Assembly (NCBI GenBank): GCA_035570235.1
Contig: DATMML010000097.1
Coordinates: 1 to 64,000 of the forward strand
Length of the DNA: 64,000 nt
Direction of reading: 5' to 3'
Origin: Vicinamibacteria bacterium
GTDB taxonomy: Bacteria; Acidobacteriota; Vicinamibacteria; Fen-336
A model generated the notes under the pieces. That model made no database searches. It was given only the letters and a program-made list of their open reading frames with translations, and had not been told where the DNA came from. Position numbers and translations under genes: made by a program. The number at the start of each line of letters is the position of its first letter. Position 1 is the stretch's first letter. Shown here in pieces: positions 40,692 to 48,636 of the stretch.

Positions 40692-41585
40692 CTAATCCAG
40701 CCGGTCCAGGCTGCGCGGGTCCACCGCTACCCCGTGCAGATAGGTCCGCCACTCCACCTGGGGCGACACGGCCAGACCCGTCTCCCCCGAGTAGCCGACG
40801 GCGGCCCTCGCCTCCACGTGGCCGTCGGGGGCGACGTCGATCCGGGAGAGGTGGAAGAGCACGCTCAGGATCCCTTGGCCGTGGTCGAGCACGAGCGTCT
40901 GTCCCCCCAGGGCCATGGGGCCGGCGAAGAGGACGGTTCCGGAGGCGGGGGCCATGACCACCGTGCCGGGAGGAACCTCGTAGTCCAGGCCGCGGTGCTC
41001 TTCTCCGTACATCCCATCCAGCATCGACTCCACCGGGGAGCCCCCCAGCCACGTTTGGACGCCCCCGAATCCGTGGCCGTCCACCACCGTGATCGGAGGC
41101 TTGAGGGGCCCAGGCGCGTCGGGGGACTCCGTCCGCAGCAAGAGCAGGAGCTGCCGCGCGTCGTGGGTGACCGACGGCTGCTTGAGGAGCGGGCGTTTGG
41201 TCTCGGGAATCGTCACCGTGCGCGCGGGGTAGTCGCGCCGGGCGATGGTGACGGAGAGGGGAATACGCTGCCGCCCCCGTCGGGCCATGAGTTCGACGCC
41301 CAGCGTGGTCGGCCCGGGCACGGCGGTGAGGGGGATGGGCACGAGGGCCCGGGGGCCCTTGGCGGCCATGAAGAATGGGGCGCGCTGTCCGTCCACGACC
41401 GCATACGCTGCGCCCAGGGCGCCCCGCGCCTGGAGGCGGACGACGAAGAGACCCCCCGGGAAGGCCTGGCTGGAGTCGACCAGGAACGTCACCAAACCCA
41501 CCCGCTTCACAATGTCCTGCGGGGAACCGGGGACGGCGAGAGCGAGGAGGGAGGGGACGACCAGGGGGAGAAGGGCGCGTCTCAT
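40692..41585 (-). CDS. Secreted LytM/M23-domain protein with a degenerate zinc site
   Basis: A 297-aa precursor with a signal peptide (about 1-22), a beta-rich N-terminal region (about 25-130) and a C-terminal LytM fold. M23 endopeptidases need HxxxD, a middle His and HxH. Here the first motif is intact (H197, D201 in EHRGLDYEVP) and the middle His is present (H245 in LFHLS). Where HLH is expected before VAVDP the sequence has Q276-V-E278. Two of the expected histidines, one of them a zinc ligand, are thus lost, though Glu278 could conceivably bind metal. Non-catalytic LytM proteins such as EnvC and NlpD activate amidases; a similar role is possible. Convergent with the GNAT gene. Confidence 0.85.
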   Translation of the reverse strand: MRRALLPLVVPSLLALAVPGSPQDIVKRVGLVTFLVDSSQAFPGGLFVVRLQARGALGAAYAVVDGQRAPFFMAAKGPRALVPIPLTAVPGPTTLGVELMARRGRQRIPLSVTIARRDYPARTVTIPETKRPLLKQPSVTHDARQLLLLLRTESPDAPGPLKPPITVVDGHGFGGVQTWLGGSPVESMLDGMYGEEHRGLDYEVPPGTVVMAPASGTVLFAGPMALGGQTLVLDHGQGILSVLFHLSRIDVAPDGHVEARAAVGYSGETGLAVSPQVEWRTYLHGVAVDPRSLDRLD

Positions 41586-41623
41586 CTAATCGCGTGCGAT
41601 CATGCCATTCCCGCCTGACCGGT

Positions 41624-43039
41624 TCAACCGGTCTCGTCTGATTCGGCGGCCGCGCGCACGAGCACGGCCCGAAGCACCGGCTCGTCCTGCGGTCGTACGG
41701 TTCGCAAGTCGAGGACCAGGCGGTCGTCGGCCACCCGTGCCACGACCGGTGGCCGCCCCGCGCGCAGGGCCGCGGCCAGCCGGGCCGGCCCCAGAGCGGG
41801 ATGGGCCACGGTCACGAGGGCGGTAGGGACGGCGACGGCGGGCGCGGCCCCCCCGCCCACCTTGGAACTGCCCTCCTCCACCGCGACCCCGAGGCCCGGG
41901 CTCTCCGAGCGGAGGGCGCGCGCGAAGGCCTCCGCGCGCGCCCGCACCTCGCCCGCGGTGGCGGTGAGCATGCGCAGAACGGGCACGCTCTCCCGCGCCC
42001 GGCCCGCGGCGTGGTCGAGGAGGACAGCGTCCAGGGCGGCGAGCGTCATCTTGTCCACGCGCAGGGCGCGGTAGAGCGGGTTCCGCCGCATGGCCAGAAG
42101 GGGGGCCCGGCGCCCCGCGGCCAGTCCCGCCTGGGGCCCCCCGAGCAGCTTGTCGCCGCTGAAGGTCACGACGTCGGCCCCCGCCAAAAGGCTTTGGGCG
42201 ACGGTGGGTTCGCCATCAAGAGGGGGGGGCAGCGGTGCGAGAAGGCCGCTCCCCTGGTCCTCAACGAGGGGGACGCCCGCCTCCCGAGCGAGGCCAGCCA
42301 GGTCCTTGAGGGAGGGCGACTCCGTGAAGCCTACGATCCTGAAGTTGCTGGGGTGAACGCGGAGGATCATCCCCGTCTCCGGCCCCAGGGCGGCCGCGTA
42401 GTCGGCCAGGCGCGTGCGGTTGGTGGTGCCCACTTCGCGCAGGCGAGCCCCCCCCTTGCCCAAGATCTCGGGGATCCGGAAGGAGCCGCCGATCTCCACC
42501 AGCTCCCCCCGGCTCACCAGCGCCTCCCGGCCCTCGGCAAAGGTGTTGACGGCGAGGAGCACGGCGGCCGCGCAGTTGTTGACCACCAGGGTGGCTTCGA
42601 CCCCCAGTAGGTCGCTGAGGCGGCCCTCGGCGTGGACCTCGCGGTCACCACGGTCCCCGCGCTCGAGGTCGAACTCCAGGTTGGAGCAGGAGGATGCGAT
42701 CTCCGCCACGCGGGCCGCGGCCTCGGGGGAGAGGGGCGCCCGGCCCAGGTTCGTGTGGACGACCACGCCCGTCGCGTTGATGACGGGAATGAGGGAGGGC
42801 GCAGCGGCGGCGAGGAGGCGGTCGGCCAGGAGCCTGGGCAGATCGCGGAGCGAGGCCTCGAGGCCGGGCCCGTCCCCCGCGTTGGCCCGGGCGCGGGCTT
42901 CCTCGAGGAGCTCCCGCAGCTCCCGCAGGACGGGCGCGCGCCCGTGGCGCTCGAGGAGCGCGGCCACCCCGGGCGCTTGAAGCGCCTGGTCCACCGAGGG
43001 CAGCCGCCGACGCAGGTCGGTTTCGGTGGGATTCGGCAC
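41624..43039 (-). CDS. selA: L-seryl-tRNA(Sec) selenium transferase
   Basis: A 471-aa PLP enzyme that converts seryl-tRNA(Sec) to selenocysteyl-tRNA(Sec) using selenophosphate. GTG 43039 gives the family-typical N-terminus (LRRLPSVD) and sits 7 bp after a -10-like TATAGT. Motifs: NATGVVVHTNLGRAPLS (about 97-113), NNCAAAVLL (about 155), and the PLP-lysine motif FSGDKLLGGPQAG (about 290). The N-terminal tRNA-binding domain is present, so this is true SelA rather than an archaeal-type short homologue. No selB, selC or selD is visible in the window. An internal selenocysteine (TGA) gene was not recognised here. Confidence 0.93.
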   Translation of the reverse strand: MPNPTETDLRRRLPSVDQALQAPGVAALLERHGRAPVLRELRELLEEARARANAGDGPGLEASLRDLPRLLADRLLAAAAPSLIPVINATGVVVHTNLGRAPLSPEAAARVAEIASSCSNLEFDLERGDRGDREVHAEGRLSDLLGVEATLVVNNCAAAVLLAVNTFAEGREALVSRGELVEIGGSFRIPEILGKGGARLREVGTTNRTRLADYAAALGPETGMILRVHPSNFRIVGFTESPSLKDLAGLAREAGVPLVEDQGSGLLAPLPPPLDGEPTVAQSLLAGADVVTFSGDKLLGGPQAGLAAGRRAPLLAMRRNPLYRALRVDKMTLAALDAVLLDHAAGRARESVPVLRMLTATAGEVRARAEAFARALRSESPGLGVAVEEGSSKVGGGAAPAVAVPTALVTVAHPALGPARLAAALRAGRPPVVARVADDRLVLDLRTVRPQDEPVLRAVLVRAAAESDETG

Positions 43040-43046
43040 CTCGAAA

Positions 43047-43052
43047 ACTATA
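43047..43052 (-). promoter_or_regulatory. Candidate -10 element (TATAGT) for selA
   Basis: TATAGT on the minus strand ends 7 bp before the GTG at 43039. No Shine-Dalgarno of note and no good -35. The start site would coincide with the GTG. Confidence 0.4.
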
Positions 43053-43058
43053 CACGCG

Positions 43059-43087
43059 TTGACTGTTCCCGGCGCGTGACCTATCCT
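43059..43087 (+). promoter_or_regulatory. Sigma70-type promoter TTGACT-17-TATCCT for the 43095 gene
   Basis: TTGACT (43059-43064), a 17-bp spacer and TATCCT (43082-43087). The -10 ends 7 bp before ATG 43095, so the mRNA should start at the ATG. It overlaps the divergent selA control region. Confidence 0.6.
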
Positions 43088-43094
43088 CGCCGGC

Positions 43095-43502
43095 ATGGGT
43101 CGGGAGCGCGCGAAGGATTTTGCCGAGAGGCTGCCCCGGCTCATCCCCCAGGAGGAGGCGGACATCTCCCATCTCTCCGACGAGATGGCGGACATCCTCT
43201 ATCCTCGCTGGCGAACCCGTCCCTACCGAATGGGGATCTCCTTCGAGGCCTTCGCGGGGGAGGACTACGCGCGGGCGTTGGAGCTGGCCCGGCGTTCTCC
43301 CGCCTACCGCGAGGTGCCCGGCCCGGACGGCCCCACCCACCACGCCGCCTTCGAGGCCCACTCCGCCCGCGTGCTCCGCGATCTCTACGACCTCGTGGGC
43401 CAGCGCCCGGGTACGGAGGTGCTGGTCGACGGGAAGAGAGCTCCCTACGCCCACGAGCTCTGGCTGCCCCTCTTCTGGATCTTCGTGGGCGGCGAGGCCT
43501 AG
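43095..43502 (+). CDS. Conserved-looking small soluble protein of unknown function
   Basis: A 135-aa protein without signal peptide or membrane helices. It is acidic to neutral, with helical segments such as LIPQEEADISHLSDEMADI and DYARALELARRSPAYREV. No catalytic motif or known domain is recognised. Support for it being real: strong promoter immediately upstream, regular codon bias, and a tight junction with the next gene (GTG two bases after its stop). It heads a plus-strand group that leads to purH. Function not assigned. Confidence 0.65.
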   Translation: MGRERAKDFAERLPRLIPQEEADISHLSDEMADILYPRWRTRPYRMGISFEAFAGEDYARALELARRSPAYREVPGPDGPTHHAAFEAHSARVLRDLYDLVGQRPGTEVLVDGKRAPYAHELWLPLFWIFVGGEA

Positions 43503-43504
43503 AG

Positions 43505-44107
43505 GTGCCCATCGAGGAGGACGTCGAGGTCATCGAGAGGTCGATCCGGCAGCTCCAGATCGAGTGGGACAAGTTCTTCGGGGGGCTGGAGAGGAAGCCC
43601 CCCACCGATCTTAAGACGAAGGTGGAGGCGCTCATACGCCGGCACGCGAACGCGGAGATCCGCAACAACACCGAACGCTTCCGGTATCAGAGCCTGACCG
43701 CGAAATACAACACCCTGAACGAGCTGTGGTCCAAGCGACTGCGGGCCAAGGAAGAAGGGCGACCCCTGGGCGTCCACGGCCTCAAGGCGGACATTCTGCC
43801 TCCTCCGCCTCCCCCCTCCGCGGCCGTGAAGAGCCCCGCGGGACCCGCCGCGCGGCGGGCCGAGAACGCAGAAGTCCGGGTGCAGAGCCTCGACCGCGAC
43901 GCGAAAGCGGTGCGCTCCCTCTACGAGCGCTTCCTGGCCGCGCGCCAGGCGGCGGGGGAGAGCGCGCCCGTGAAGTTTGACAGCTTCCAGAAGCTGATCG
44001 GCCAGCAGACCACGCGCCTCATCAGCGAGAAGGGGGGGCAGGCGGTGGACTTCCGCCTGGAGACCCGGGACGGCAAGGTCAGCCTCAAGGCCAAGGTCGT
44101 CAAGTAG
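43505..44107 (+). CDS. MXAN_5187 C-terminal domain-like protein
   Basis: A 200-aa cytoplasmic protein starting at GTG 43505, two bases after the previous stop. Residues about 1-85 form a helical domain (EDVEVIERSIRQLQIEWDKF, then RFRYQSLTAKYNTLNELWSKRL) that resembles the MXAN_5187 C-terminal domain of Myxococcus; this assignment is from memory. A Pro-rich linker follows (PPPPPP, about 98-104). A second helical/beta region (about 120-200) contains SFQKLIGQQTTRLISEKGG and ends in Lys-rich strands. The molecular role is unknown; in myxobacteria such domains occur next to signalling modules. Confidence 0.6.
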   Translation: MPIEEDVEVIERSIRQLQIEWDKFFGGLERKPPTDLKTKVEALIRRHANAEIRNNTERFRYQSLTAKYNTLNELWSKRLRAKEEGRPLGVHGLKADILPPPPPPSAAVKSPAGPAARRAENAEVRVQSLDRDAKAVRSLYERFLAARQAAGESAPVKFDSFQKLIGQQTTRLISEKGGQAVDFRLETRDGKVSLKAKVVK

Positions 44108-44111
44108 CAAC

Positions 44112-44897
44112 GTGCGACGCCCCCTCCTCCTCACCTGCCTAATGGCCCTGGGGGCGGCGAGCGCGGGGGCTTGGCCCTTCTCGCTCATGGAAGCCTTGGG
44201 TCGCGACGCCCGCCGGGTCGTTCCCCGCTCCCTGGGCCGGCTCCTGGCCTCGCGGGAGGCCCTGATCGGGGAGGAGCTGAAGCGCTTCCCCCCCGCCCTG
44301 AGCCAGGCTCTGGCCGTGGACTTCCAGACCGGACACCTCCAGCCCGAGACCCTGGCCGCCCTGGAAGCGGAGCTCCAAGCGGTCGTGGAGTTGCTCCGCA
44401 CCCAGCGCCTGGGCGAGGGGCTGGTGCGCCTGGGCGCGCTCCTGCGCATCCCCGCTGACCTCGCGGACCCGGTGCTGACCGCGGGGCCCGAGGGCTTCCC
44501 CCCCGGGGTGGTGCGCGAGTACTACGACTTCACGCAGGGCAGCCTGGGCTTGATCCCGGTCGTCCTGGAGGACCCCCCGGCCCTGAAGCTGGACCACCGT
44601 GACCTGGCCGCCTACTGGCAGGGGCTGCTGGACCGCAGCCGGGTCCAGTCGCCCGTCATAAGAACCGAACTGTTCCGCAACGGGAGGCTGGTGGATCACC
44701 GGACCGTCGACTATCGCTCACCCGTTTTCGGCGTCGCCTCCATATCCTATTCACGCGCGGTCACCGGCATCGCCGCCACCTGGCTGGTGGTGTGGCGCGA
44801 GGCCCACGGCGACCTGACGCGGATGCCCCCGCCGCGGGAGGTCCGGCCGCGAGACGAGCCCCCCTCCACCCTCGAGACCCGCTCCCCTCCGCTCTGA
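44112..44897 (+). CDS. Predicted secreted protein of unknown function
   Basis: A 261-aa precursor starting at GTG 44112, 4 bp after the previous stop. Signal peptide LLLTCLMALGAASAGAW (cleavage near residue 20). The mature part is helical at first (SLGRLLASREALIGEELKRF, LAALEAELQAVVELL) and has a GLIPVVLEDPP...LDHRDLAAYWQGLL region. Sequences like PGVVREYYDFTQG suggest a folded domain, but nothing familiar is recognised. A zinc-dependent phospholipase C-like fold is a possibility I cannot support. It is followed 10 bp later by purH. Confidence 0.6.
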   Translation: MRRPLLLTCLMALGAASAGAWPFSLMEALGRDARRVVPRSLGRLLASREALIGEELKRFPPALSQALAVDFQTGHLQPETLAALEAELQAVVELLRTQRLGEGLVRLGALLRIPADLADPVLTAGPEGFPPGVVREYYDFTQGSLGLIPVVLEDPPALKLDHRDLAAYWQGLLDRSRVQSPVIRTELFRNGRLVDHRTVDYRSPVFGVASISYSRAVTGIAATWLVVWREAHGDLTRMPPPREVRPRDEPPSTLETRSPPL

Positions 44898-44907
44898 AGG
44901 AACCCAC

Positions 44908-46479
44908 ATGGCACGAAAGAGAGCGCTCATCTCCGTCTTTCGCAAAGAAGGGATCGTCGATCTGGCCCGGGGCCTGGACTCCCGCGGCTACGAGATCGTG
45001 TCCAGCGGCGGCACCGCTTCTGAGCTGACGAAGGCGAAGGTGCCGGTGGTGCCGGTGTCCACCGCCACCGGCTTCCCCGAGATCCTGGACGGCCGGGTGA
45101 AGACGCTGCACCCCCTGATCCACGGCGGAATCCTCGCCCGGCGCGACCGCCCCGAGCACCAAAAGGCCCTGGCCGAGCACGGCATCCCGCCCGTGGACAT
45201 CGTGGTCGTGAACCTCTACCCCTTCGAGGACAAGGTGGCCAAGGGCGCTCCCTTCGAAGAGGCGGTCGAGAACATAGACGTGGGCGGGCCCACGATGCTG
45301 CGGGCGGCGGCCAAGAACTTCCAGCAGGTGGCGGTGGTCGTGGACCCCGCCGACTACCCCCTGCTCCTCGAGCAACTCGACCGGGCGGGGGGCATCGACG
45401 GCCCCACCCGGCTCTTCTTGGCCCAGAAGGCCTTCCGCCACACCGCCCGCTACGAGGCCGCGATTGCCGGCTACTTCGCCCAGGTCGAGGTCCGCGAGGG
45501 CGGCTATGCGGTGGCCGAATCTGAGGACGTGTTCCCCTACCGCCTCACCCTGAACTACGAGAAAGTCCAGGACCTGCGCTACGGCGAGAACCCCCACCAA
45601 CGGGCGGCCTTTTACAGCGACCTCGGCTCCACGCTTTACTCGGTGGCCGCGGCCCGCAAAATCCAGGGGAAGGAGCTCTCCTTCAACAACATCCTCGATC
45701 TGGACGCGGCCTGGCGTCTGGCCACGGAGCTGCGCGAGCCCGCGTGCGTGATCGTCAAGCACACCAACCCCTGCGGCACCGGTCTCGGCAACGATCCCCT
45801 CGAGGCCTACGAGCGGGCCTGGGCGGGGGATCCCGTCTCCGCCTTCGGGGGGATCCTGGCCTTCAACCGGCGGGTGGACGGGTCGACCGCCCGCAAGATC
45901 GCGGGGGTCTTCGTGGAGGCCGTGATCGCACCCGGCTTCGAATCGGAGGCCAAGAAGACGCTGGCCGCCAAGCCCAACCTGCGGGTCATGGACATGGACA
46001 CCACCGGCATCCATCGAGTCACCGGATTCGACCTGCGCCGGGTGATGGGCGGGCTCCTGGCCCAGGAATGGGACCTCCATCAGCTCGATAAGGACAAGTG
46101 CGAGATCATGACTCGGCGCAAGCCCAGTGCCGAGGAGTGGAAGGCGCTCCTCCTCGCCTGGACCGTGTGCAAGCACGTGAAGTCCAACTCCATCGTCTTC
46201 GCGAACGCCCAGCAGACGCTCGGGGTCGGGGCCGGCCAGATGAGCCGGGTGGACGCGGCCCGGTTCGCGGCCCTGAAGGCGGCGCTGCCCCTGGCCGGCT
46301 CCGCCGCCGCCTCCGACGCCTTCTTCCCCTTCCGCGACGGCCTCGACGAGGTCGCCAAGGCGGGGGCCACGGCCGTCATCCAGCCCGGAGGCTCGGTCAA
46401 GGACGAAGAGGTCATCGCCGCCGCGGACGAGCAGAACCTGACCATGGTCTTCACGGGGGTCCGCCACTTCCGCCACTGA
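44908..46479 (+). CDS. purH: Bifunctional AICAR formyltransferase/IMP cyclohydrolase
   Basis: A 523-aa enzyme for the last two steps of IMP synthesis. The N-terminal cyclohydrolase (MGS-like) domain has [40 protein letters not shown]. The C-terminal AICAR transformylase has [11 protein letters not shown] (catalytic Lys-His, about 283) and SVKDEEVI near the end. Length is normal. ATG 44908 has a good GAAGGAA Shine-Dalgarno. It is the last gene of the group starting at 43095; the three preceding unknown genes have no evident purine role. A 36-bp GC-rich spacer separates it from a convergent gene. Confidence 0.97.
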   Translation: MARKRALISVFRKEGIVDLARGLDSRGYEIVSSGGTASELTKAKVPVVPVSTATGFPEILDGRVKTLHPLIHGGILARRDRPEHQKALAEHGIPPVDIVVVNLYPFEDKVAKGAPFEEAVENIDVGGPTMLRAAAKNFQQVAVVVDPADYPLLLEQLDRAGGIDGPTRLFLAQKAFRHTARYEAAIAGYFAQVEVREGGYAVAESEDVFPYRLTLNYEKVQDLRYGENPHQRAAFYSDLGSTLYSVAAARKIQGKELSFNNILDLDAAWRLATELREPACVIVKHTNPCGTGLGNDPLEAYERAWAGDPVSAFGGILAFNRRVDGSTARKIAGVFVEAVIAPGFESEAKKTLAAKPNLRVMDMDTTGIHRVTGFDLRRVMGGLLAQEWDLHQLDKDKCEIMTRRKPSAEEWKALLLAWTVCKHVKSNSIVFANAQQTLGVGAGQMSRVDAARFAALKAALPLAGSAAASDAFFPFRDGLDEVAKAGATAVIQPGGSVKDEEVIAAADEQNLTMVFTGVRHFRH

Positions 46480-46515
46480 CCAAGCGCCGGGGCCCGGCGG
46501 CGGCGCGCCGGAGGG

Positions 46516-47649
46516 CTAGATGGTGGCGCGGAGGGCGAAGAGCCCGCCCTGGAGCAGGAAGCGCGGCCCCTCAAGCAGGAGCCTCCGCTTGAGCGCGAGG
46601 TAGCCGAGCTCACCCAGCACCAGCTCCGTCATGACCCTTTGGATAGCCCGGCTGCGGCCGGCGCAGGAGATCATGCGGCGCGCGAAGCCGGGGGCGTAGA
46701 AGCGGGCGCGGATCGCGGCCGCCTTCAAGAGCTCCCGCCCGAAAGCGGCGAGCACGCGCTCCGGGTAGCGCAGGGGGGAGCCGTCCATCCGCAGGGTCTC
46801 CGCGAGGGTCACGGCGGAGCGCAGCGCATTCGGGATGCCCTCGCCGGTTATGGGATCGGCCAGGGCCGCGGCGTCGCCCACCAGCGCCCAGCGGGGGCCC
46901 GCGATTTCCAGGATCGAAGCGGGATCGGTGGAGGGGGAGGGGATGGTGTGGGCGTAGCGGTCGCCCTCGTCCTCGACCAGGGCCGGGAATGCGCGGGCCA
47001 CCTCGGCCTCGAGCCGCGCCACCAGCTGCCGGGTGGGAAGGGCGGCCAGAGGCGCGCAGATGCCGACGCCGACGTGGTCGGGGCGGGGGAAGAGCCACAG
47101 GTAGCCGGACAGACCGGGTGTGAAGCGGACGAGCATGGGCGAGGTGCCGCGGGCGAACCAGCCCACGGCCATGCACAGGCGGGAGGGGGGGGTGGGGGAC
47201 AGGAACGTCCGCCGCACCAAGCTACCCGCTCCATCCGCCCCCACCACGCAGTCGAAGTGTTCGTCCCCGCCCGCCGTGCGGACGCGGCCCTGCGTGTCTA
47301 CCTCGACCACCCGCTGGGGGGCGTGGACCGCGCCCGCCTCCGTGGCCCGCCTCAGCAACCAGGCGTCCAGGTCGCGGCGGGCGGCCACGGCCAGGGGGCG
47401 GTCAAGCTGGAGGTCCACCCACTCGCCGTGACCGGACTCGAACCGACAGGCGTCGACCCAGCGGGCGGGCAGGGGGTCGGCGGCGGGTGCCGGAGGCAGC
47501 AGGGCCAGGGCCTTGCCCGTGACCCCGCCGCCGCAGGGTTTCTCGCGCGGATGGGAGGGGTCGAAGACGGTGACGGAGGCGCCGTCCCTGGCCAGGTGGT
47601 AGGAGAGCAGCGAGCCGGCGGGGCCGGCGCCGACGACCGCGACCCTCAA
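46516..47649 (-). CDS. Geranylgeranyl reductase family FAD-dependent oxidoreductase
   Basis: A 377-aa flavoprotein of the GGR family (also called NAD(P)/FAD-dependent oxidoreductase), which saturates isoprenoid chains in lipids, quinones or chlorophyll precursors. TTG 47649 overlaps the heptose kinase stop (TTGA) and begins right at the FAD motif [18 protein letters not shown]. Other family features: [14 protein letters not shown] (about 45), [14 protein letters not shown] (about 145) and [15 protein letters not shown] (about 275). It could act on menaquinone or polyprenyl carriers; the LPS-gene context hints at undecaprenyl-type lipids but this is inference. Confidence 0.82.
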   Translation of the reverse strand: MRVAVVGAGPAGSLLSYHLARDGASVTVFDPSHPREKPCGGGVTGKALALLPPAPAADPLPARWVDACRFESGHGEWVDLQLDRPLAVAARRDLDAWLLRRATEAGAVHAPQRVVEVDTQGRVRTAGGDEHFDCVVGADGAGSLVRRTFLSPTPPSRLCMAVGWFARGTSPMLVRFTPGLSGYLWLFPRPDHVGVGICAPLAALPTRQLVARLEAEVARAFPALVEDEGDRYAHTIPSPSTDPASILEIAGPRWALVGDAAALADPITGEGIPNALRSAVTLAETLRMDGSPLRYPERVLAAFGRELLKAAAIRARFYAPGFARRMISCAGRSRAIQRVMTELVLGELGYLALKRRLLLEGPRFLLQGGLFALRATI

Positions 47650-48629
47650 GCGCCGTCCTCGACCGCGGCGAGCAGCTCGTCGGGGGTGGCCGCGGCCGTG
47701 CCCAGCTTGCCCACGACGACGCCGGCCGCGTAGTTGGCGAGGGCGGCGGCTTCGGGGAGGGTGGCCCCCGCGCACAGGGCCAGGCCCAGGGTGGCGATCA
47801 CGCTGTCCCCGGCCCCCGTCACGTCGAAGACGTCGCGGGCGGCGGTGGGAATGTGCAGGGGCCGCCGGCTGCGCTCGAAGAGGCTCATGCCGTGCTCCCC
47901 GCGGGTGATGAGGGCGGCCCGGCAGCCCAGCATGGCCACGATGCGCCTGCCGGCCGCGGCCAGGTCGGCCGCGTTCCGGATGCGGATGCCCGTGGCCTGC
48001 TCGGCCTCCGTCTGGTTGGGGGTGACGACGGCCGCGTGCCGGTACAGCGAGAAGTGCGGCACCTTGGGGTCCACGAGGAGGGGGATCCGGCGGCGGCGGG
48101 CCAAGGGAGAGATGGCCTTCATGAGCCGGGGGGTGACGACGCCCTTCTGGTAGTCGGAGAGGATGAGGGCTTGGCACGAGGGCAGGGCCCTCTGCACCCG
48201 CTTCAGGAGGGCCTGCTCCAGGGCCTCCGGGATGTCGTCGGCCAGCTCGCGGTCGGCCCGGACCACCTGCTGGTGGTGGGCGATGATCCGGGTCTTGACG
48301 GTGGTGGGCCGCCCGCTGTCGGCCACGGTCAGGCCGGCCTCGACCCCGGCCGCGGCCAAGGCCGCCTCGACCCTCTCCCCCGCTGCGTCCGCACCCACCA
48401 CCCCCACCAGCACCGCTTCCCCCCCCAGGGAGCGGATATTGCCGGCCACGTTCCCCGCACCCCCAAGGTGGAAGCTCTGGTCGGTGACTTCGACCACGGG
48501 CACGGGGGCTTCGGGGGAGATGCGCACCACCTTGCCCCAGATGAATTCGTCGAGCATGACGTCCCCGAGGACAAGGACCCGCCGGCCGCTCATGGCCTTG
48601 AGCAGGGCCCGGGCCCGGGCGGGCTTCAT
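47646..48629 (-). CDS. rfaE1: D-glycero-beta-D-manno-heptose-7-phosphate kinase (RfaE1/HldE N-domain type)
   Basis: A 327-aa PfkB/ribokinase-family sugar kinase phosphorylating heptose-7-phosphate at C1 for ADP-heptose and LPS inner core synthesis. Motifs: VLVLGDVMLDEFIWG (about 18), RISPEAPVPVV (heptose kinase signature), GGAGNVAGNI, and the catalytic DVTGAGDSVIA (about 268). Only the kinase domain is present; the cytidylyl/adenylyltransferase half (RfaE2) fused in E. coli HldE must be elsewhere. Start ATG 48629. It lies between the O-antigen ligase gene (upstream, 7-bp gap) and the GGR gene. Confidence 0.92.
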   Translation of the reverse strand: MKPARARALLKAMSGRRVLVLGDVMLDEFIWGKVVRISPEAPVPVVEVTDQSFHLGGAGNVAGNIRSLGGEAVLVGVVGADAAGERVEAALAAAGVEAGLTVADSGRPTTVKTRIIAHHQQVVRADRELADDIPEALEQALLKRVQRALPSCQALILSDYQKGVVTPRLMKAISPLARRRRIPLLVDPKVPHFSLYRHAAVVTPNQTEAEQATGIRIRNAADLAAAGRRIVAMLGCRAALITRGEHGMSLFERSRRPLHIPTAARDVFDVTGAGDSVIATLGLALCAGATLPEAAALANYAAGVVVGKLGTAAATPDELLAAVEDGA

Positions 48630-48636
48630 GCCTCCC

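Noticed and set aside
41624-46479. In-frame TGA selenocysteine gene close to selA
   Set aside because: All neighbouring genes have complete conserved ends; none shows homologous sequence continuing past a TGA.
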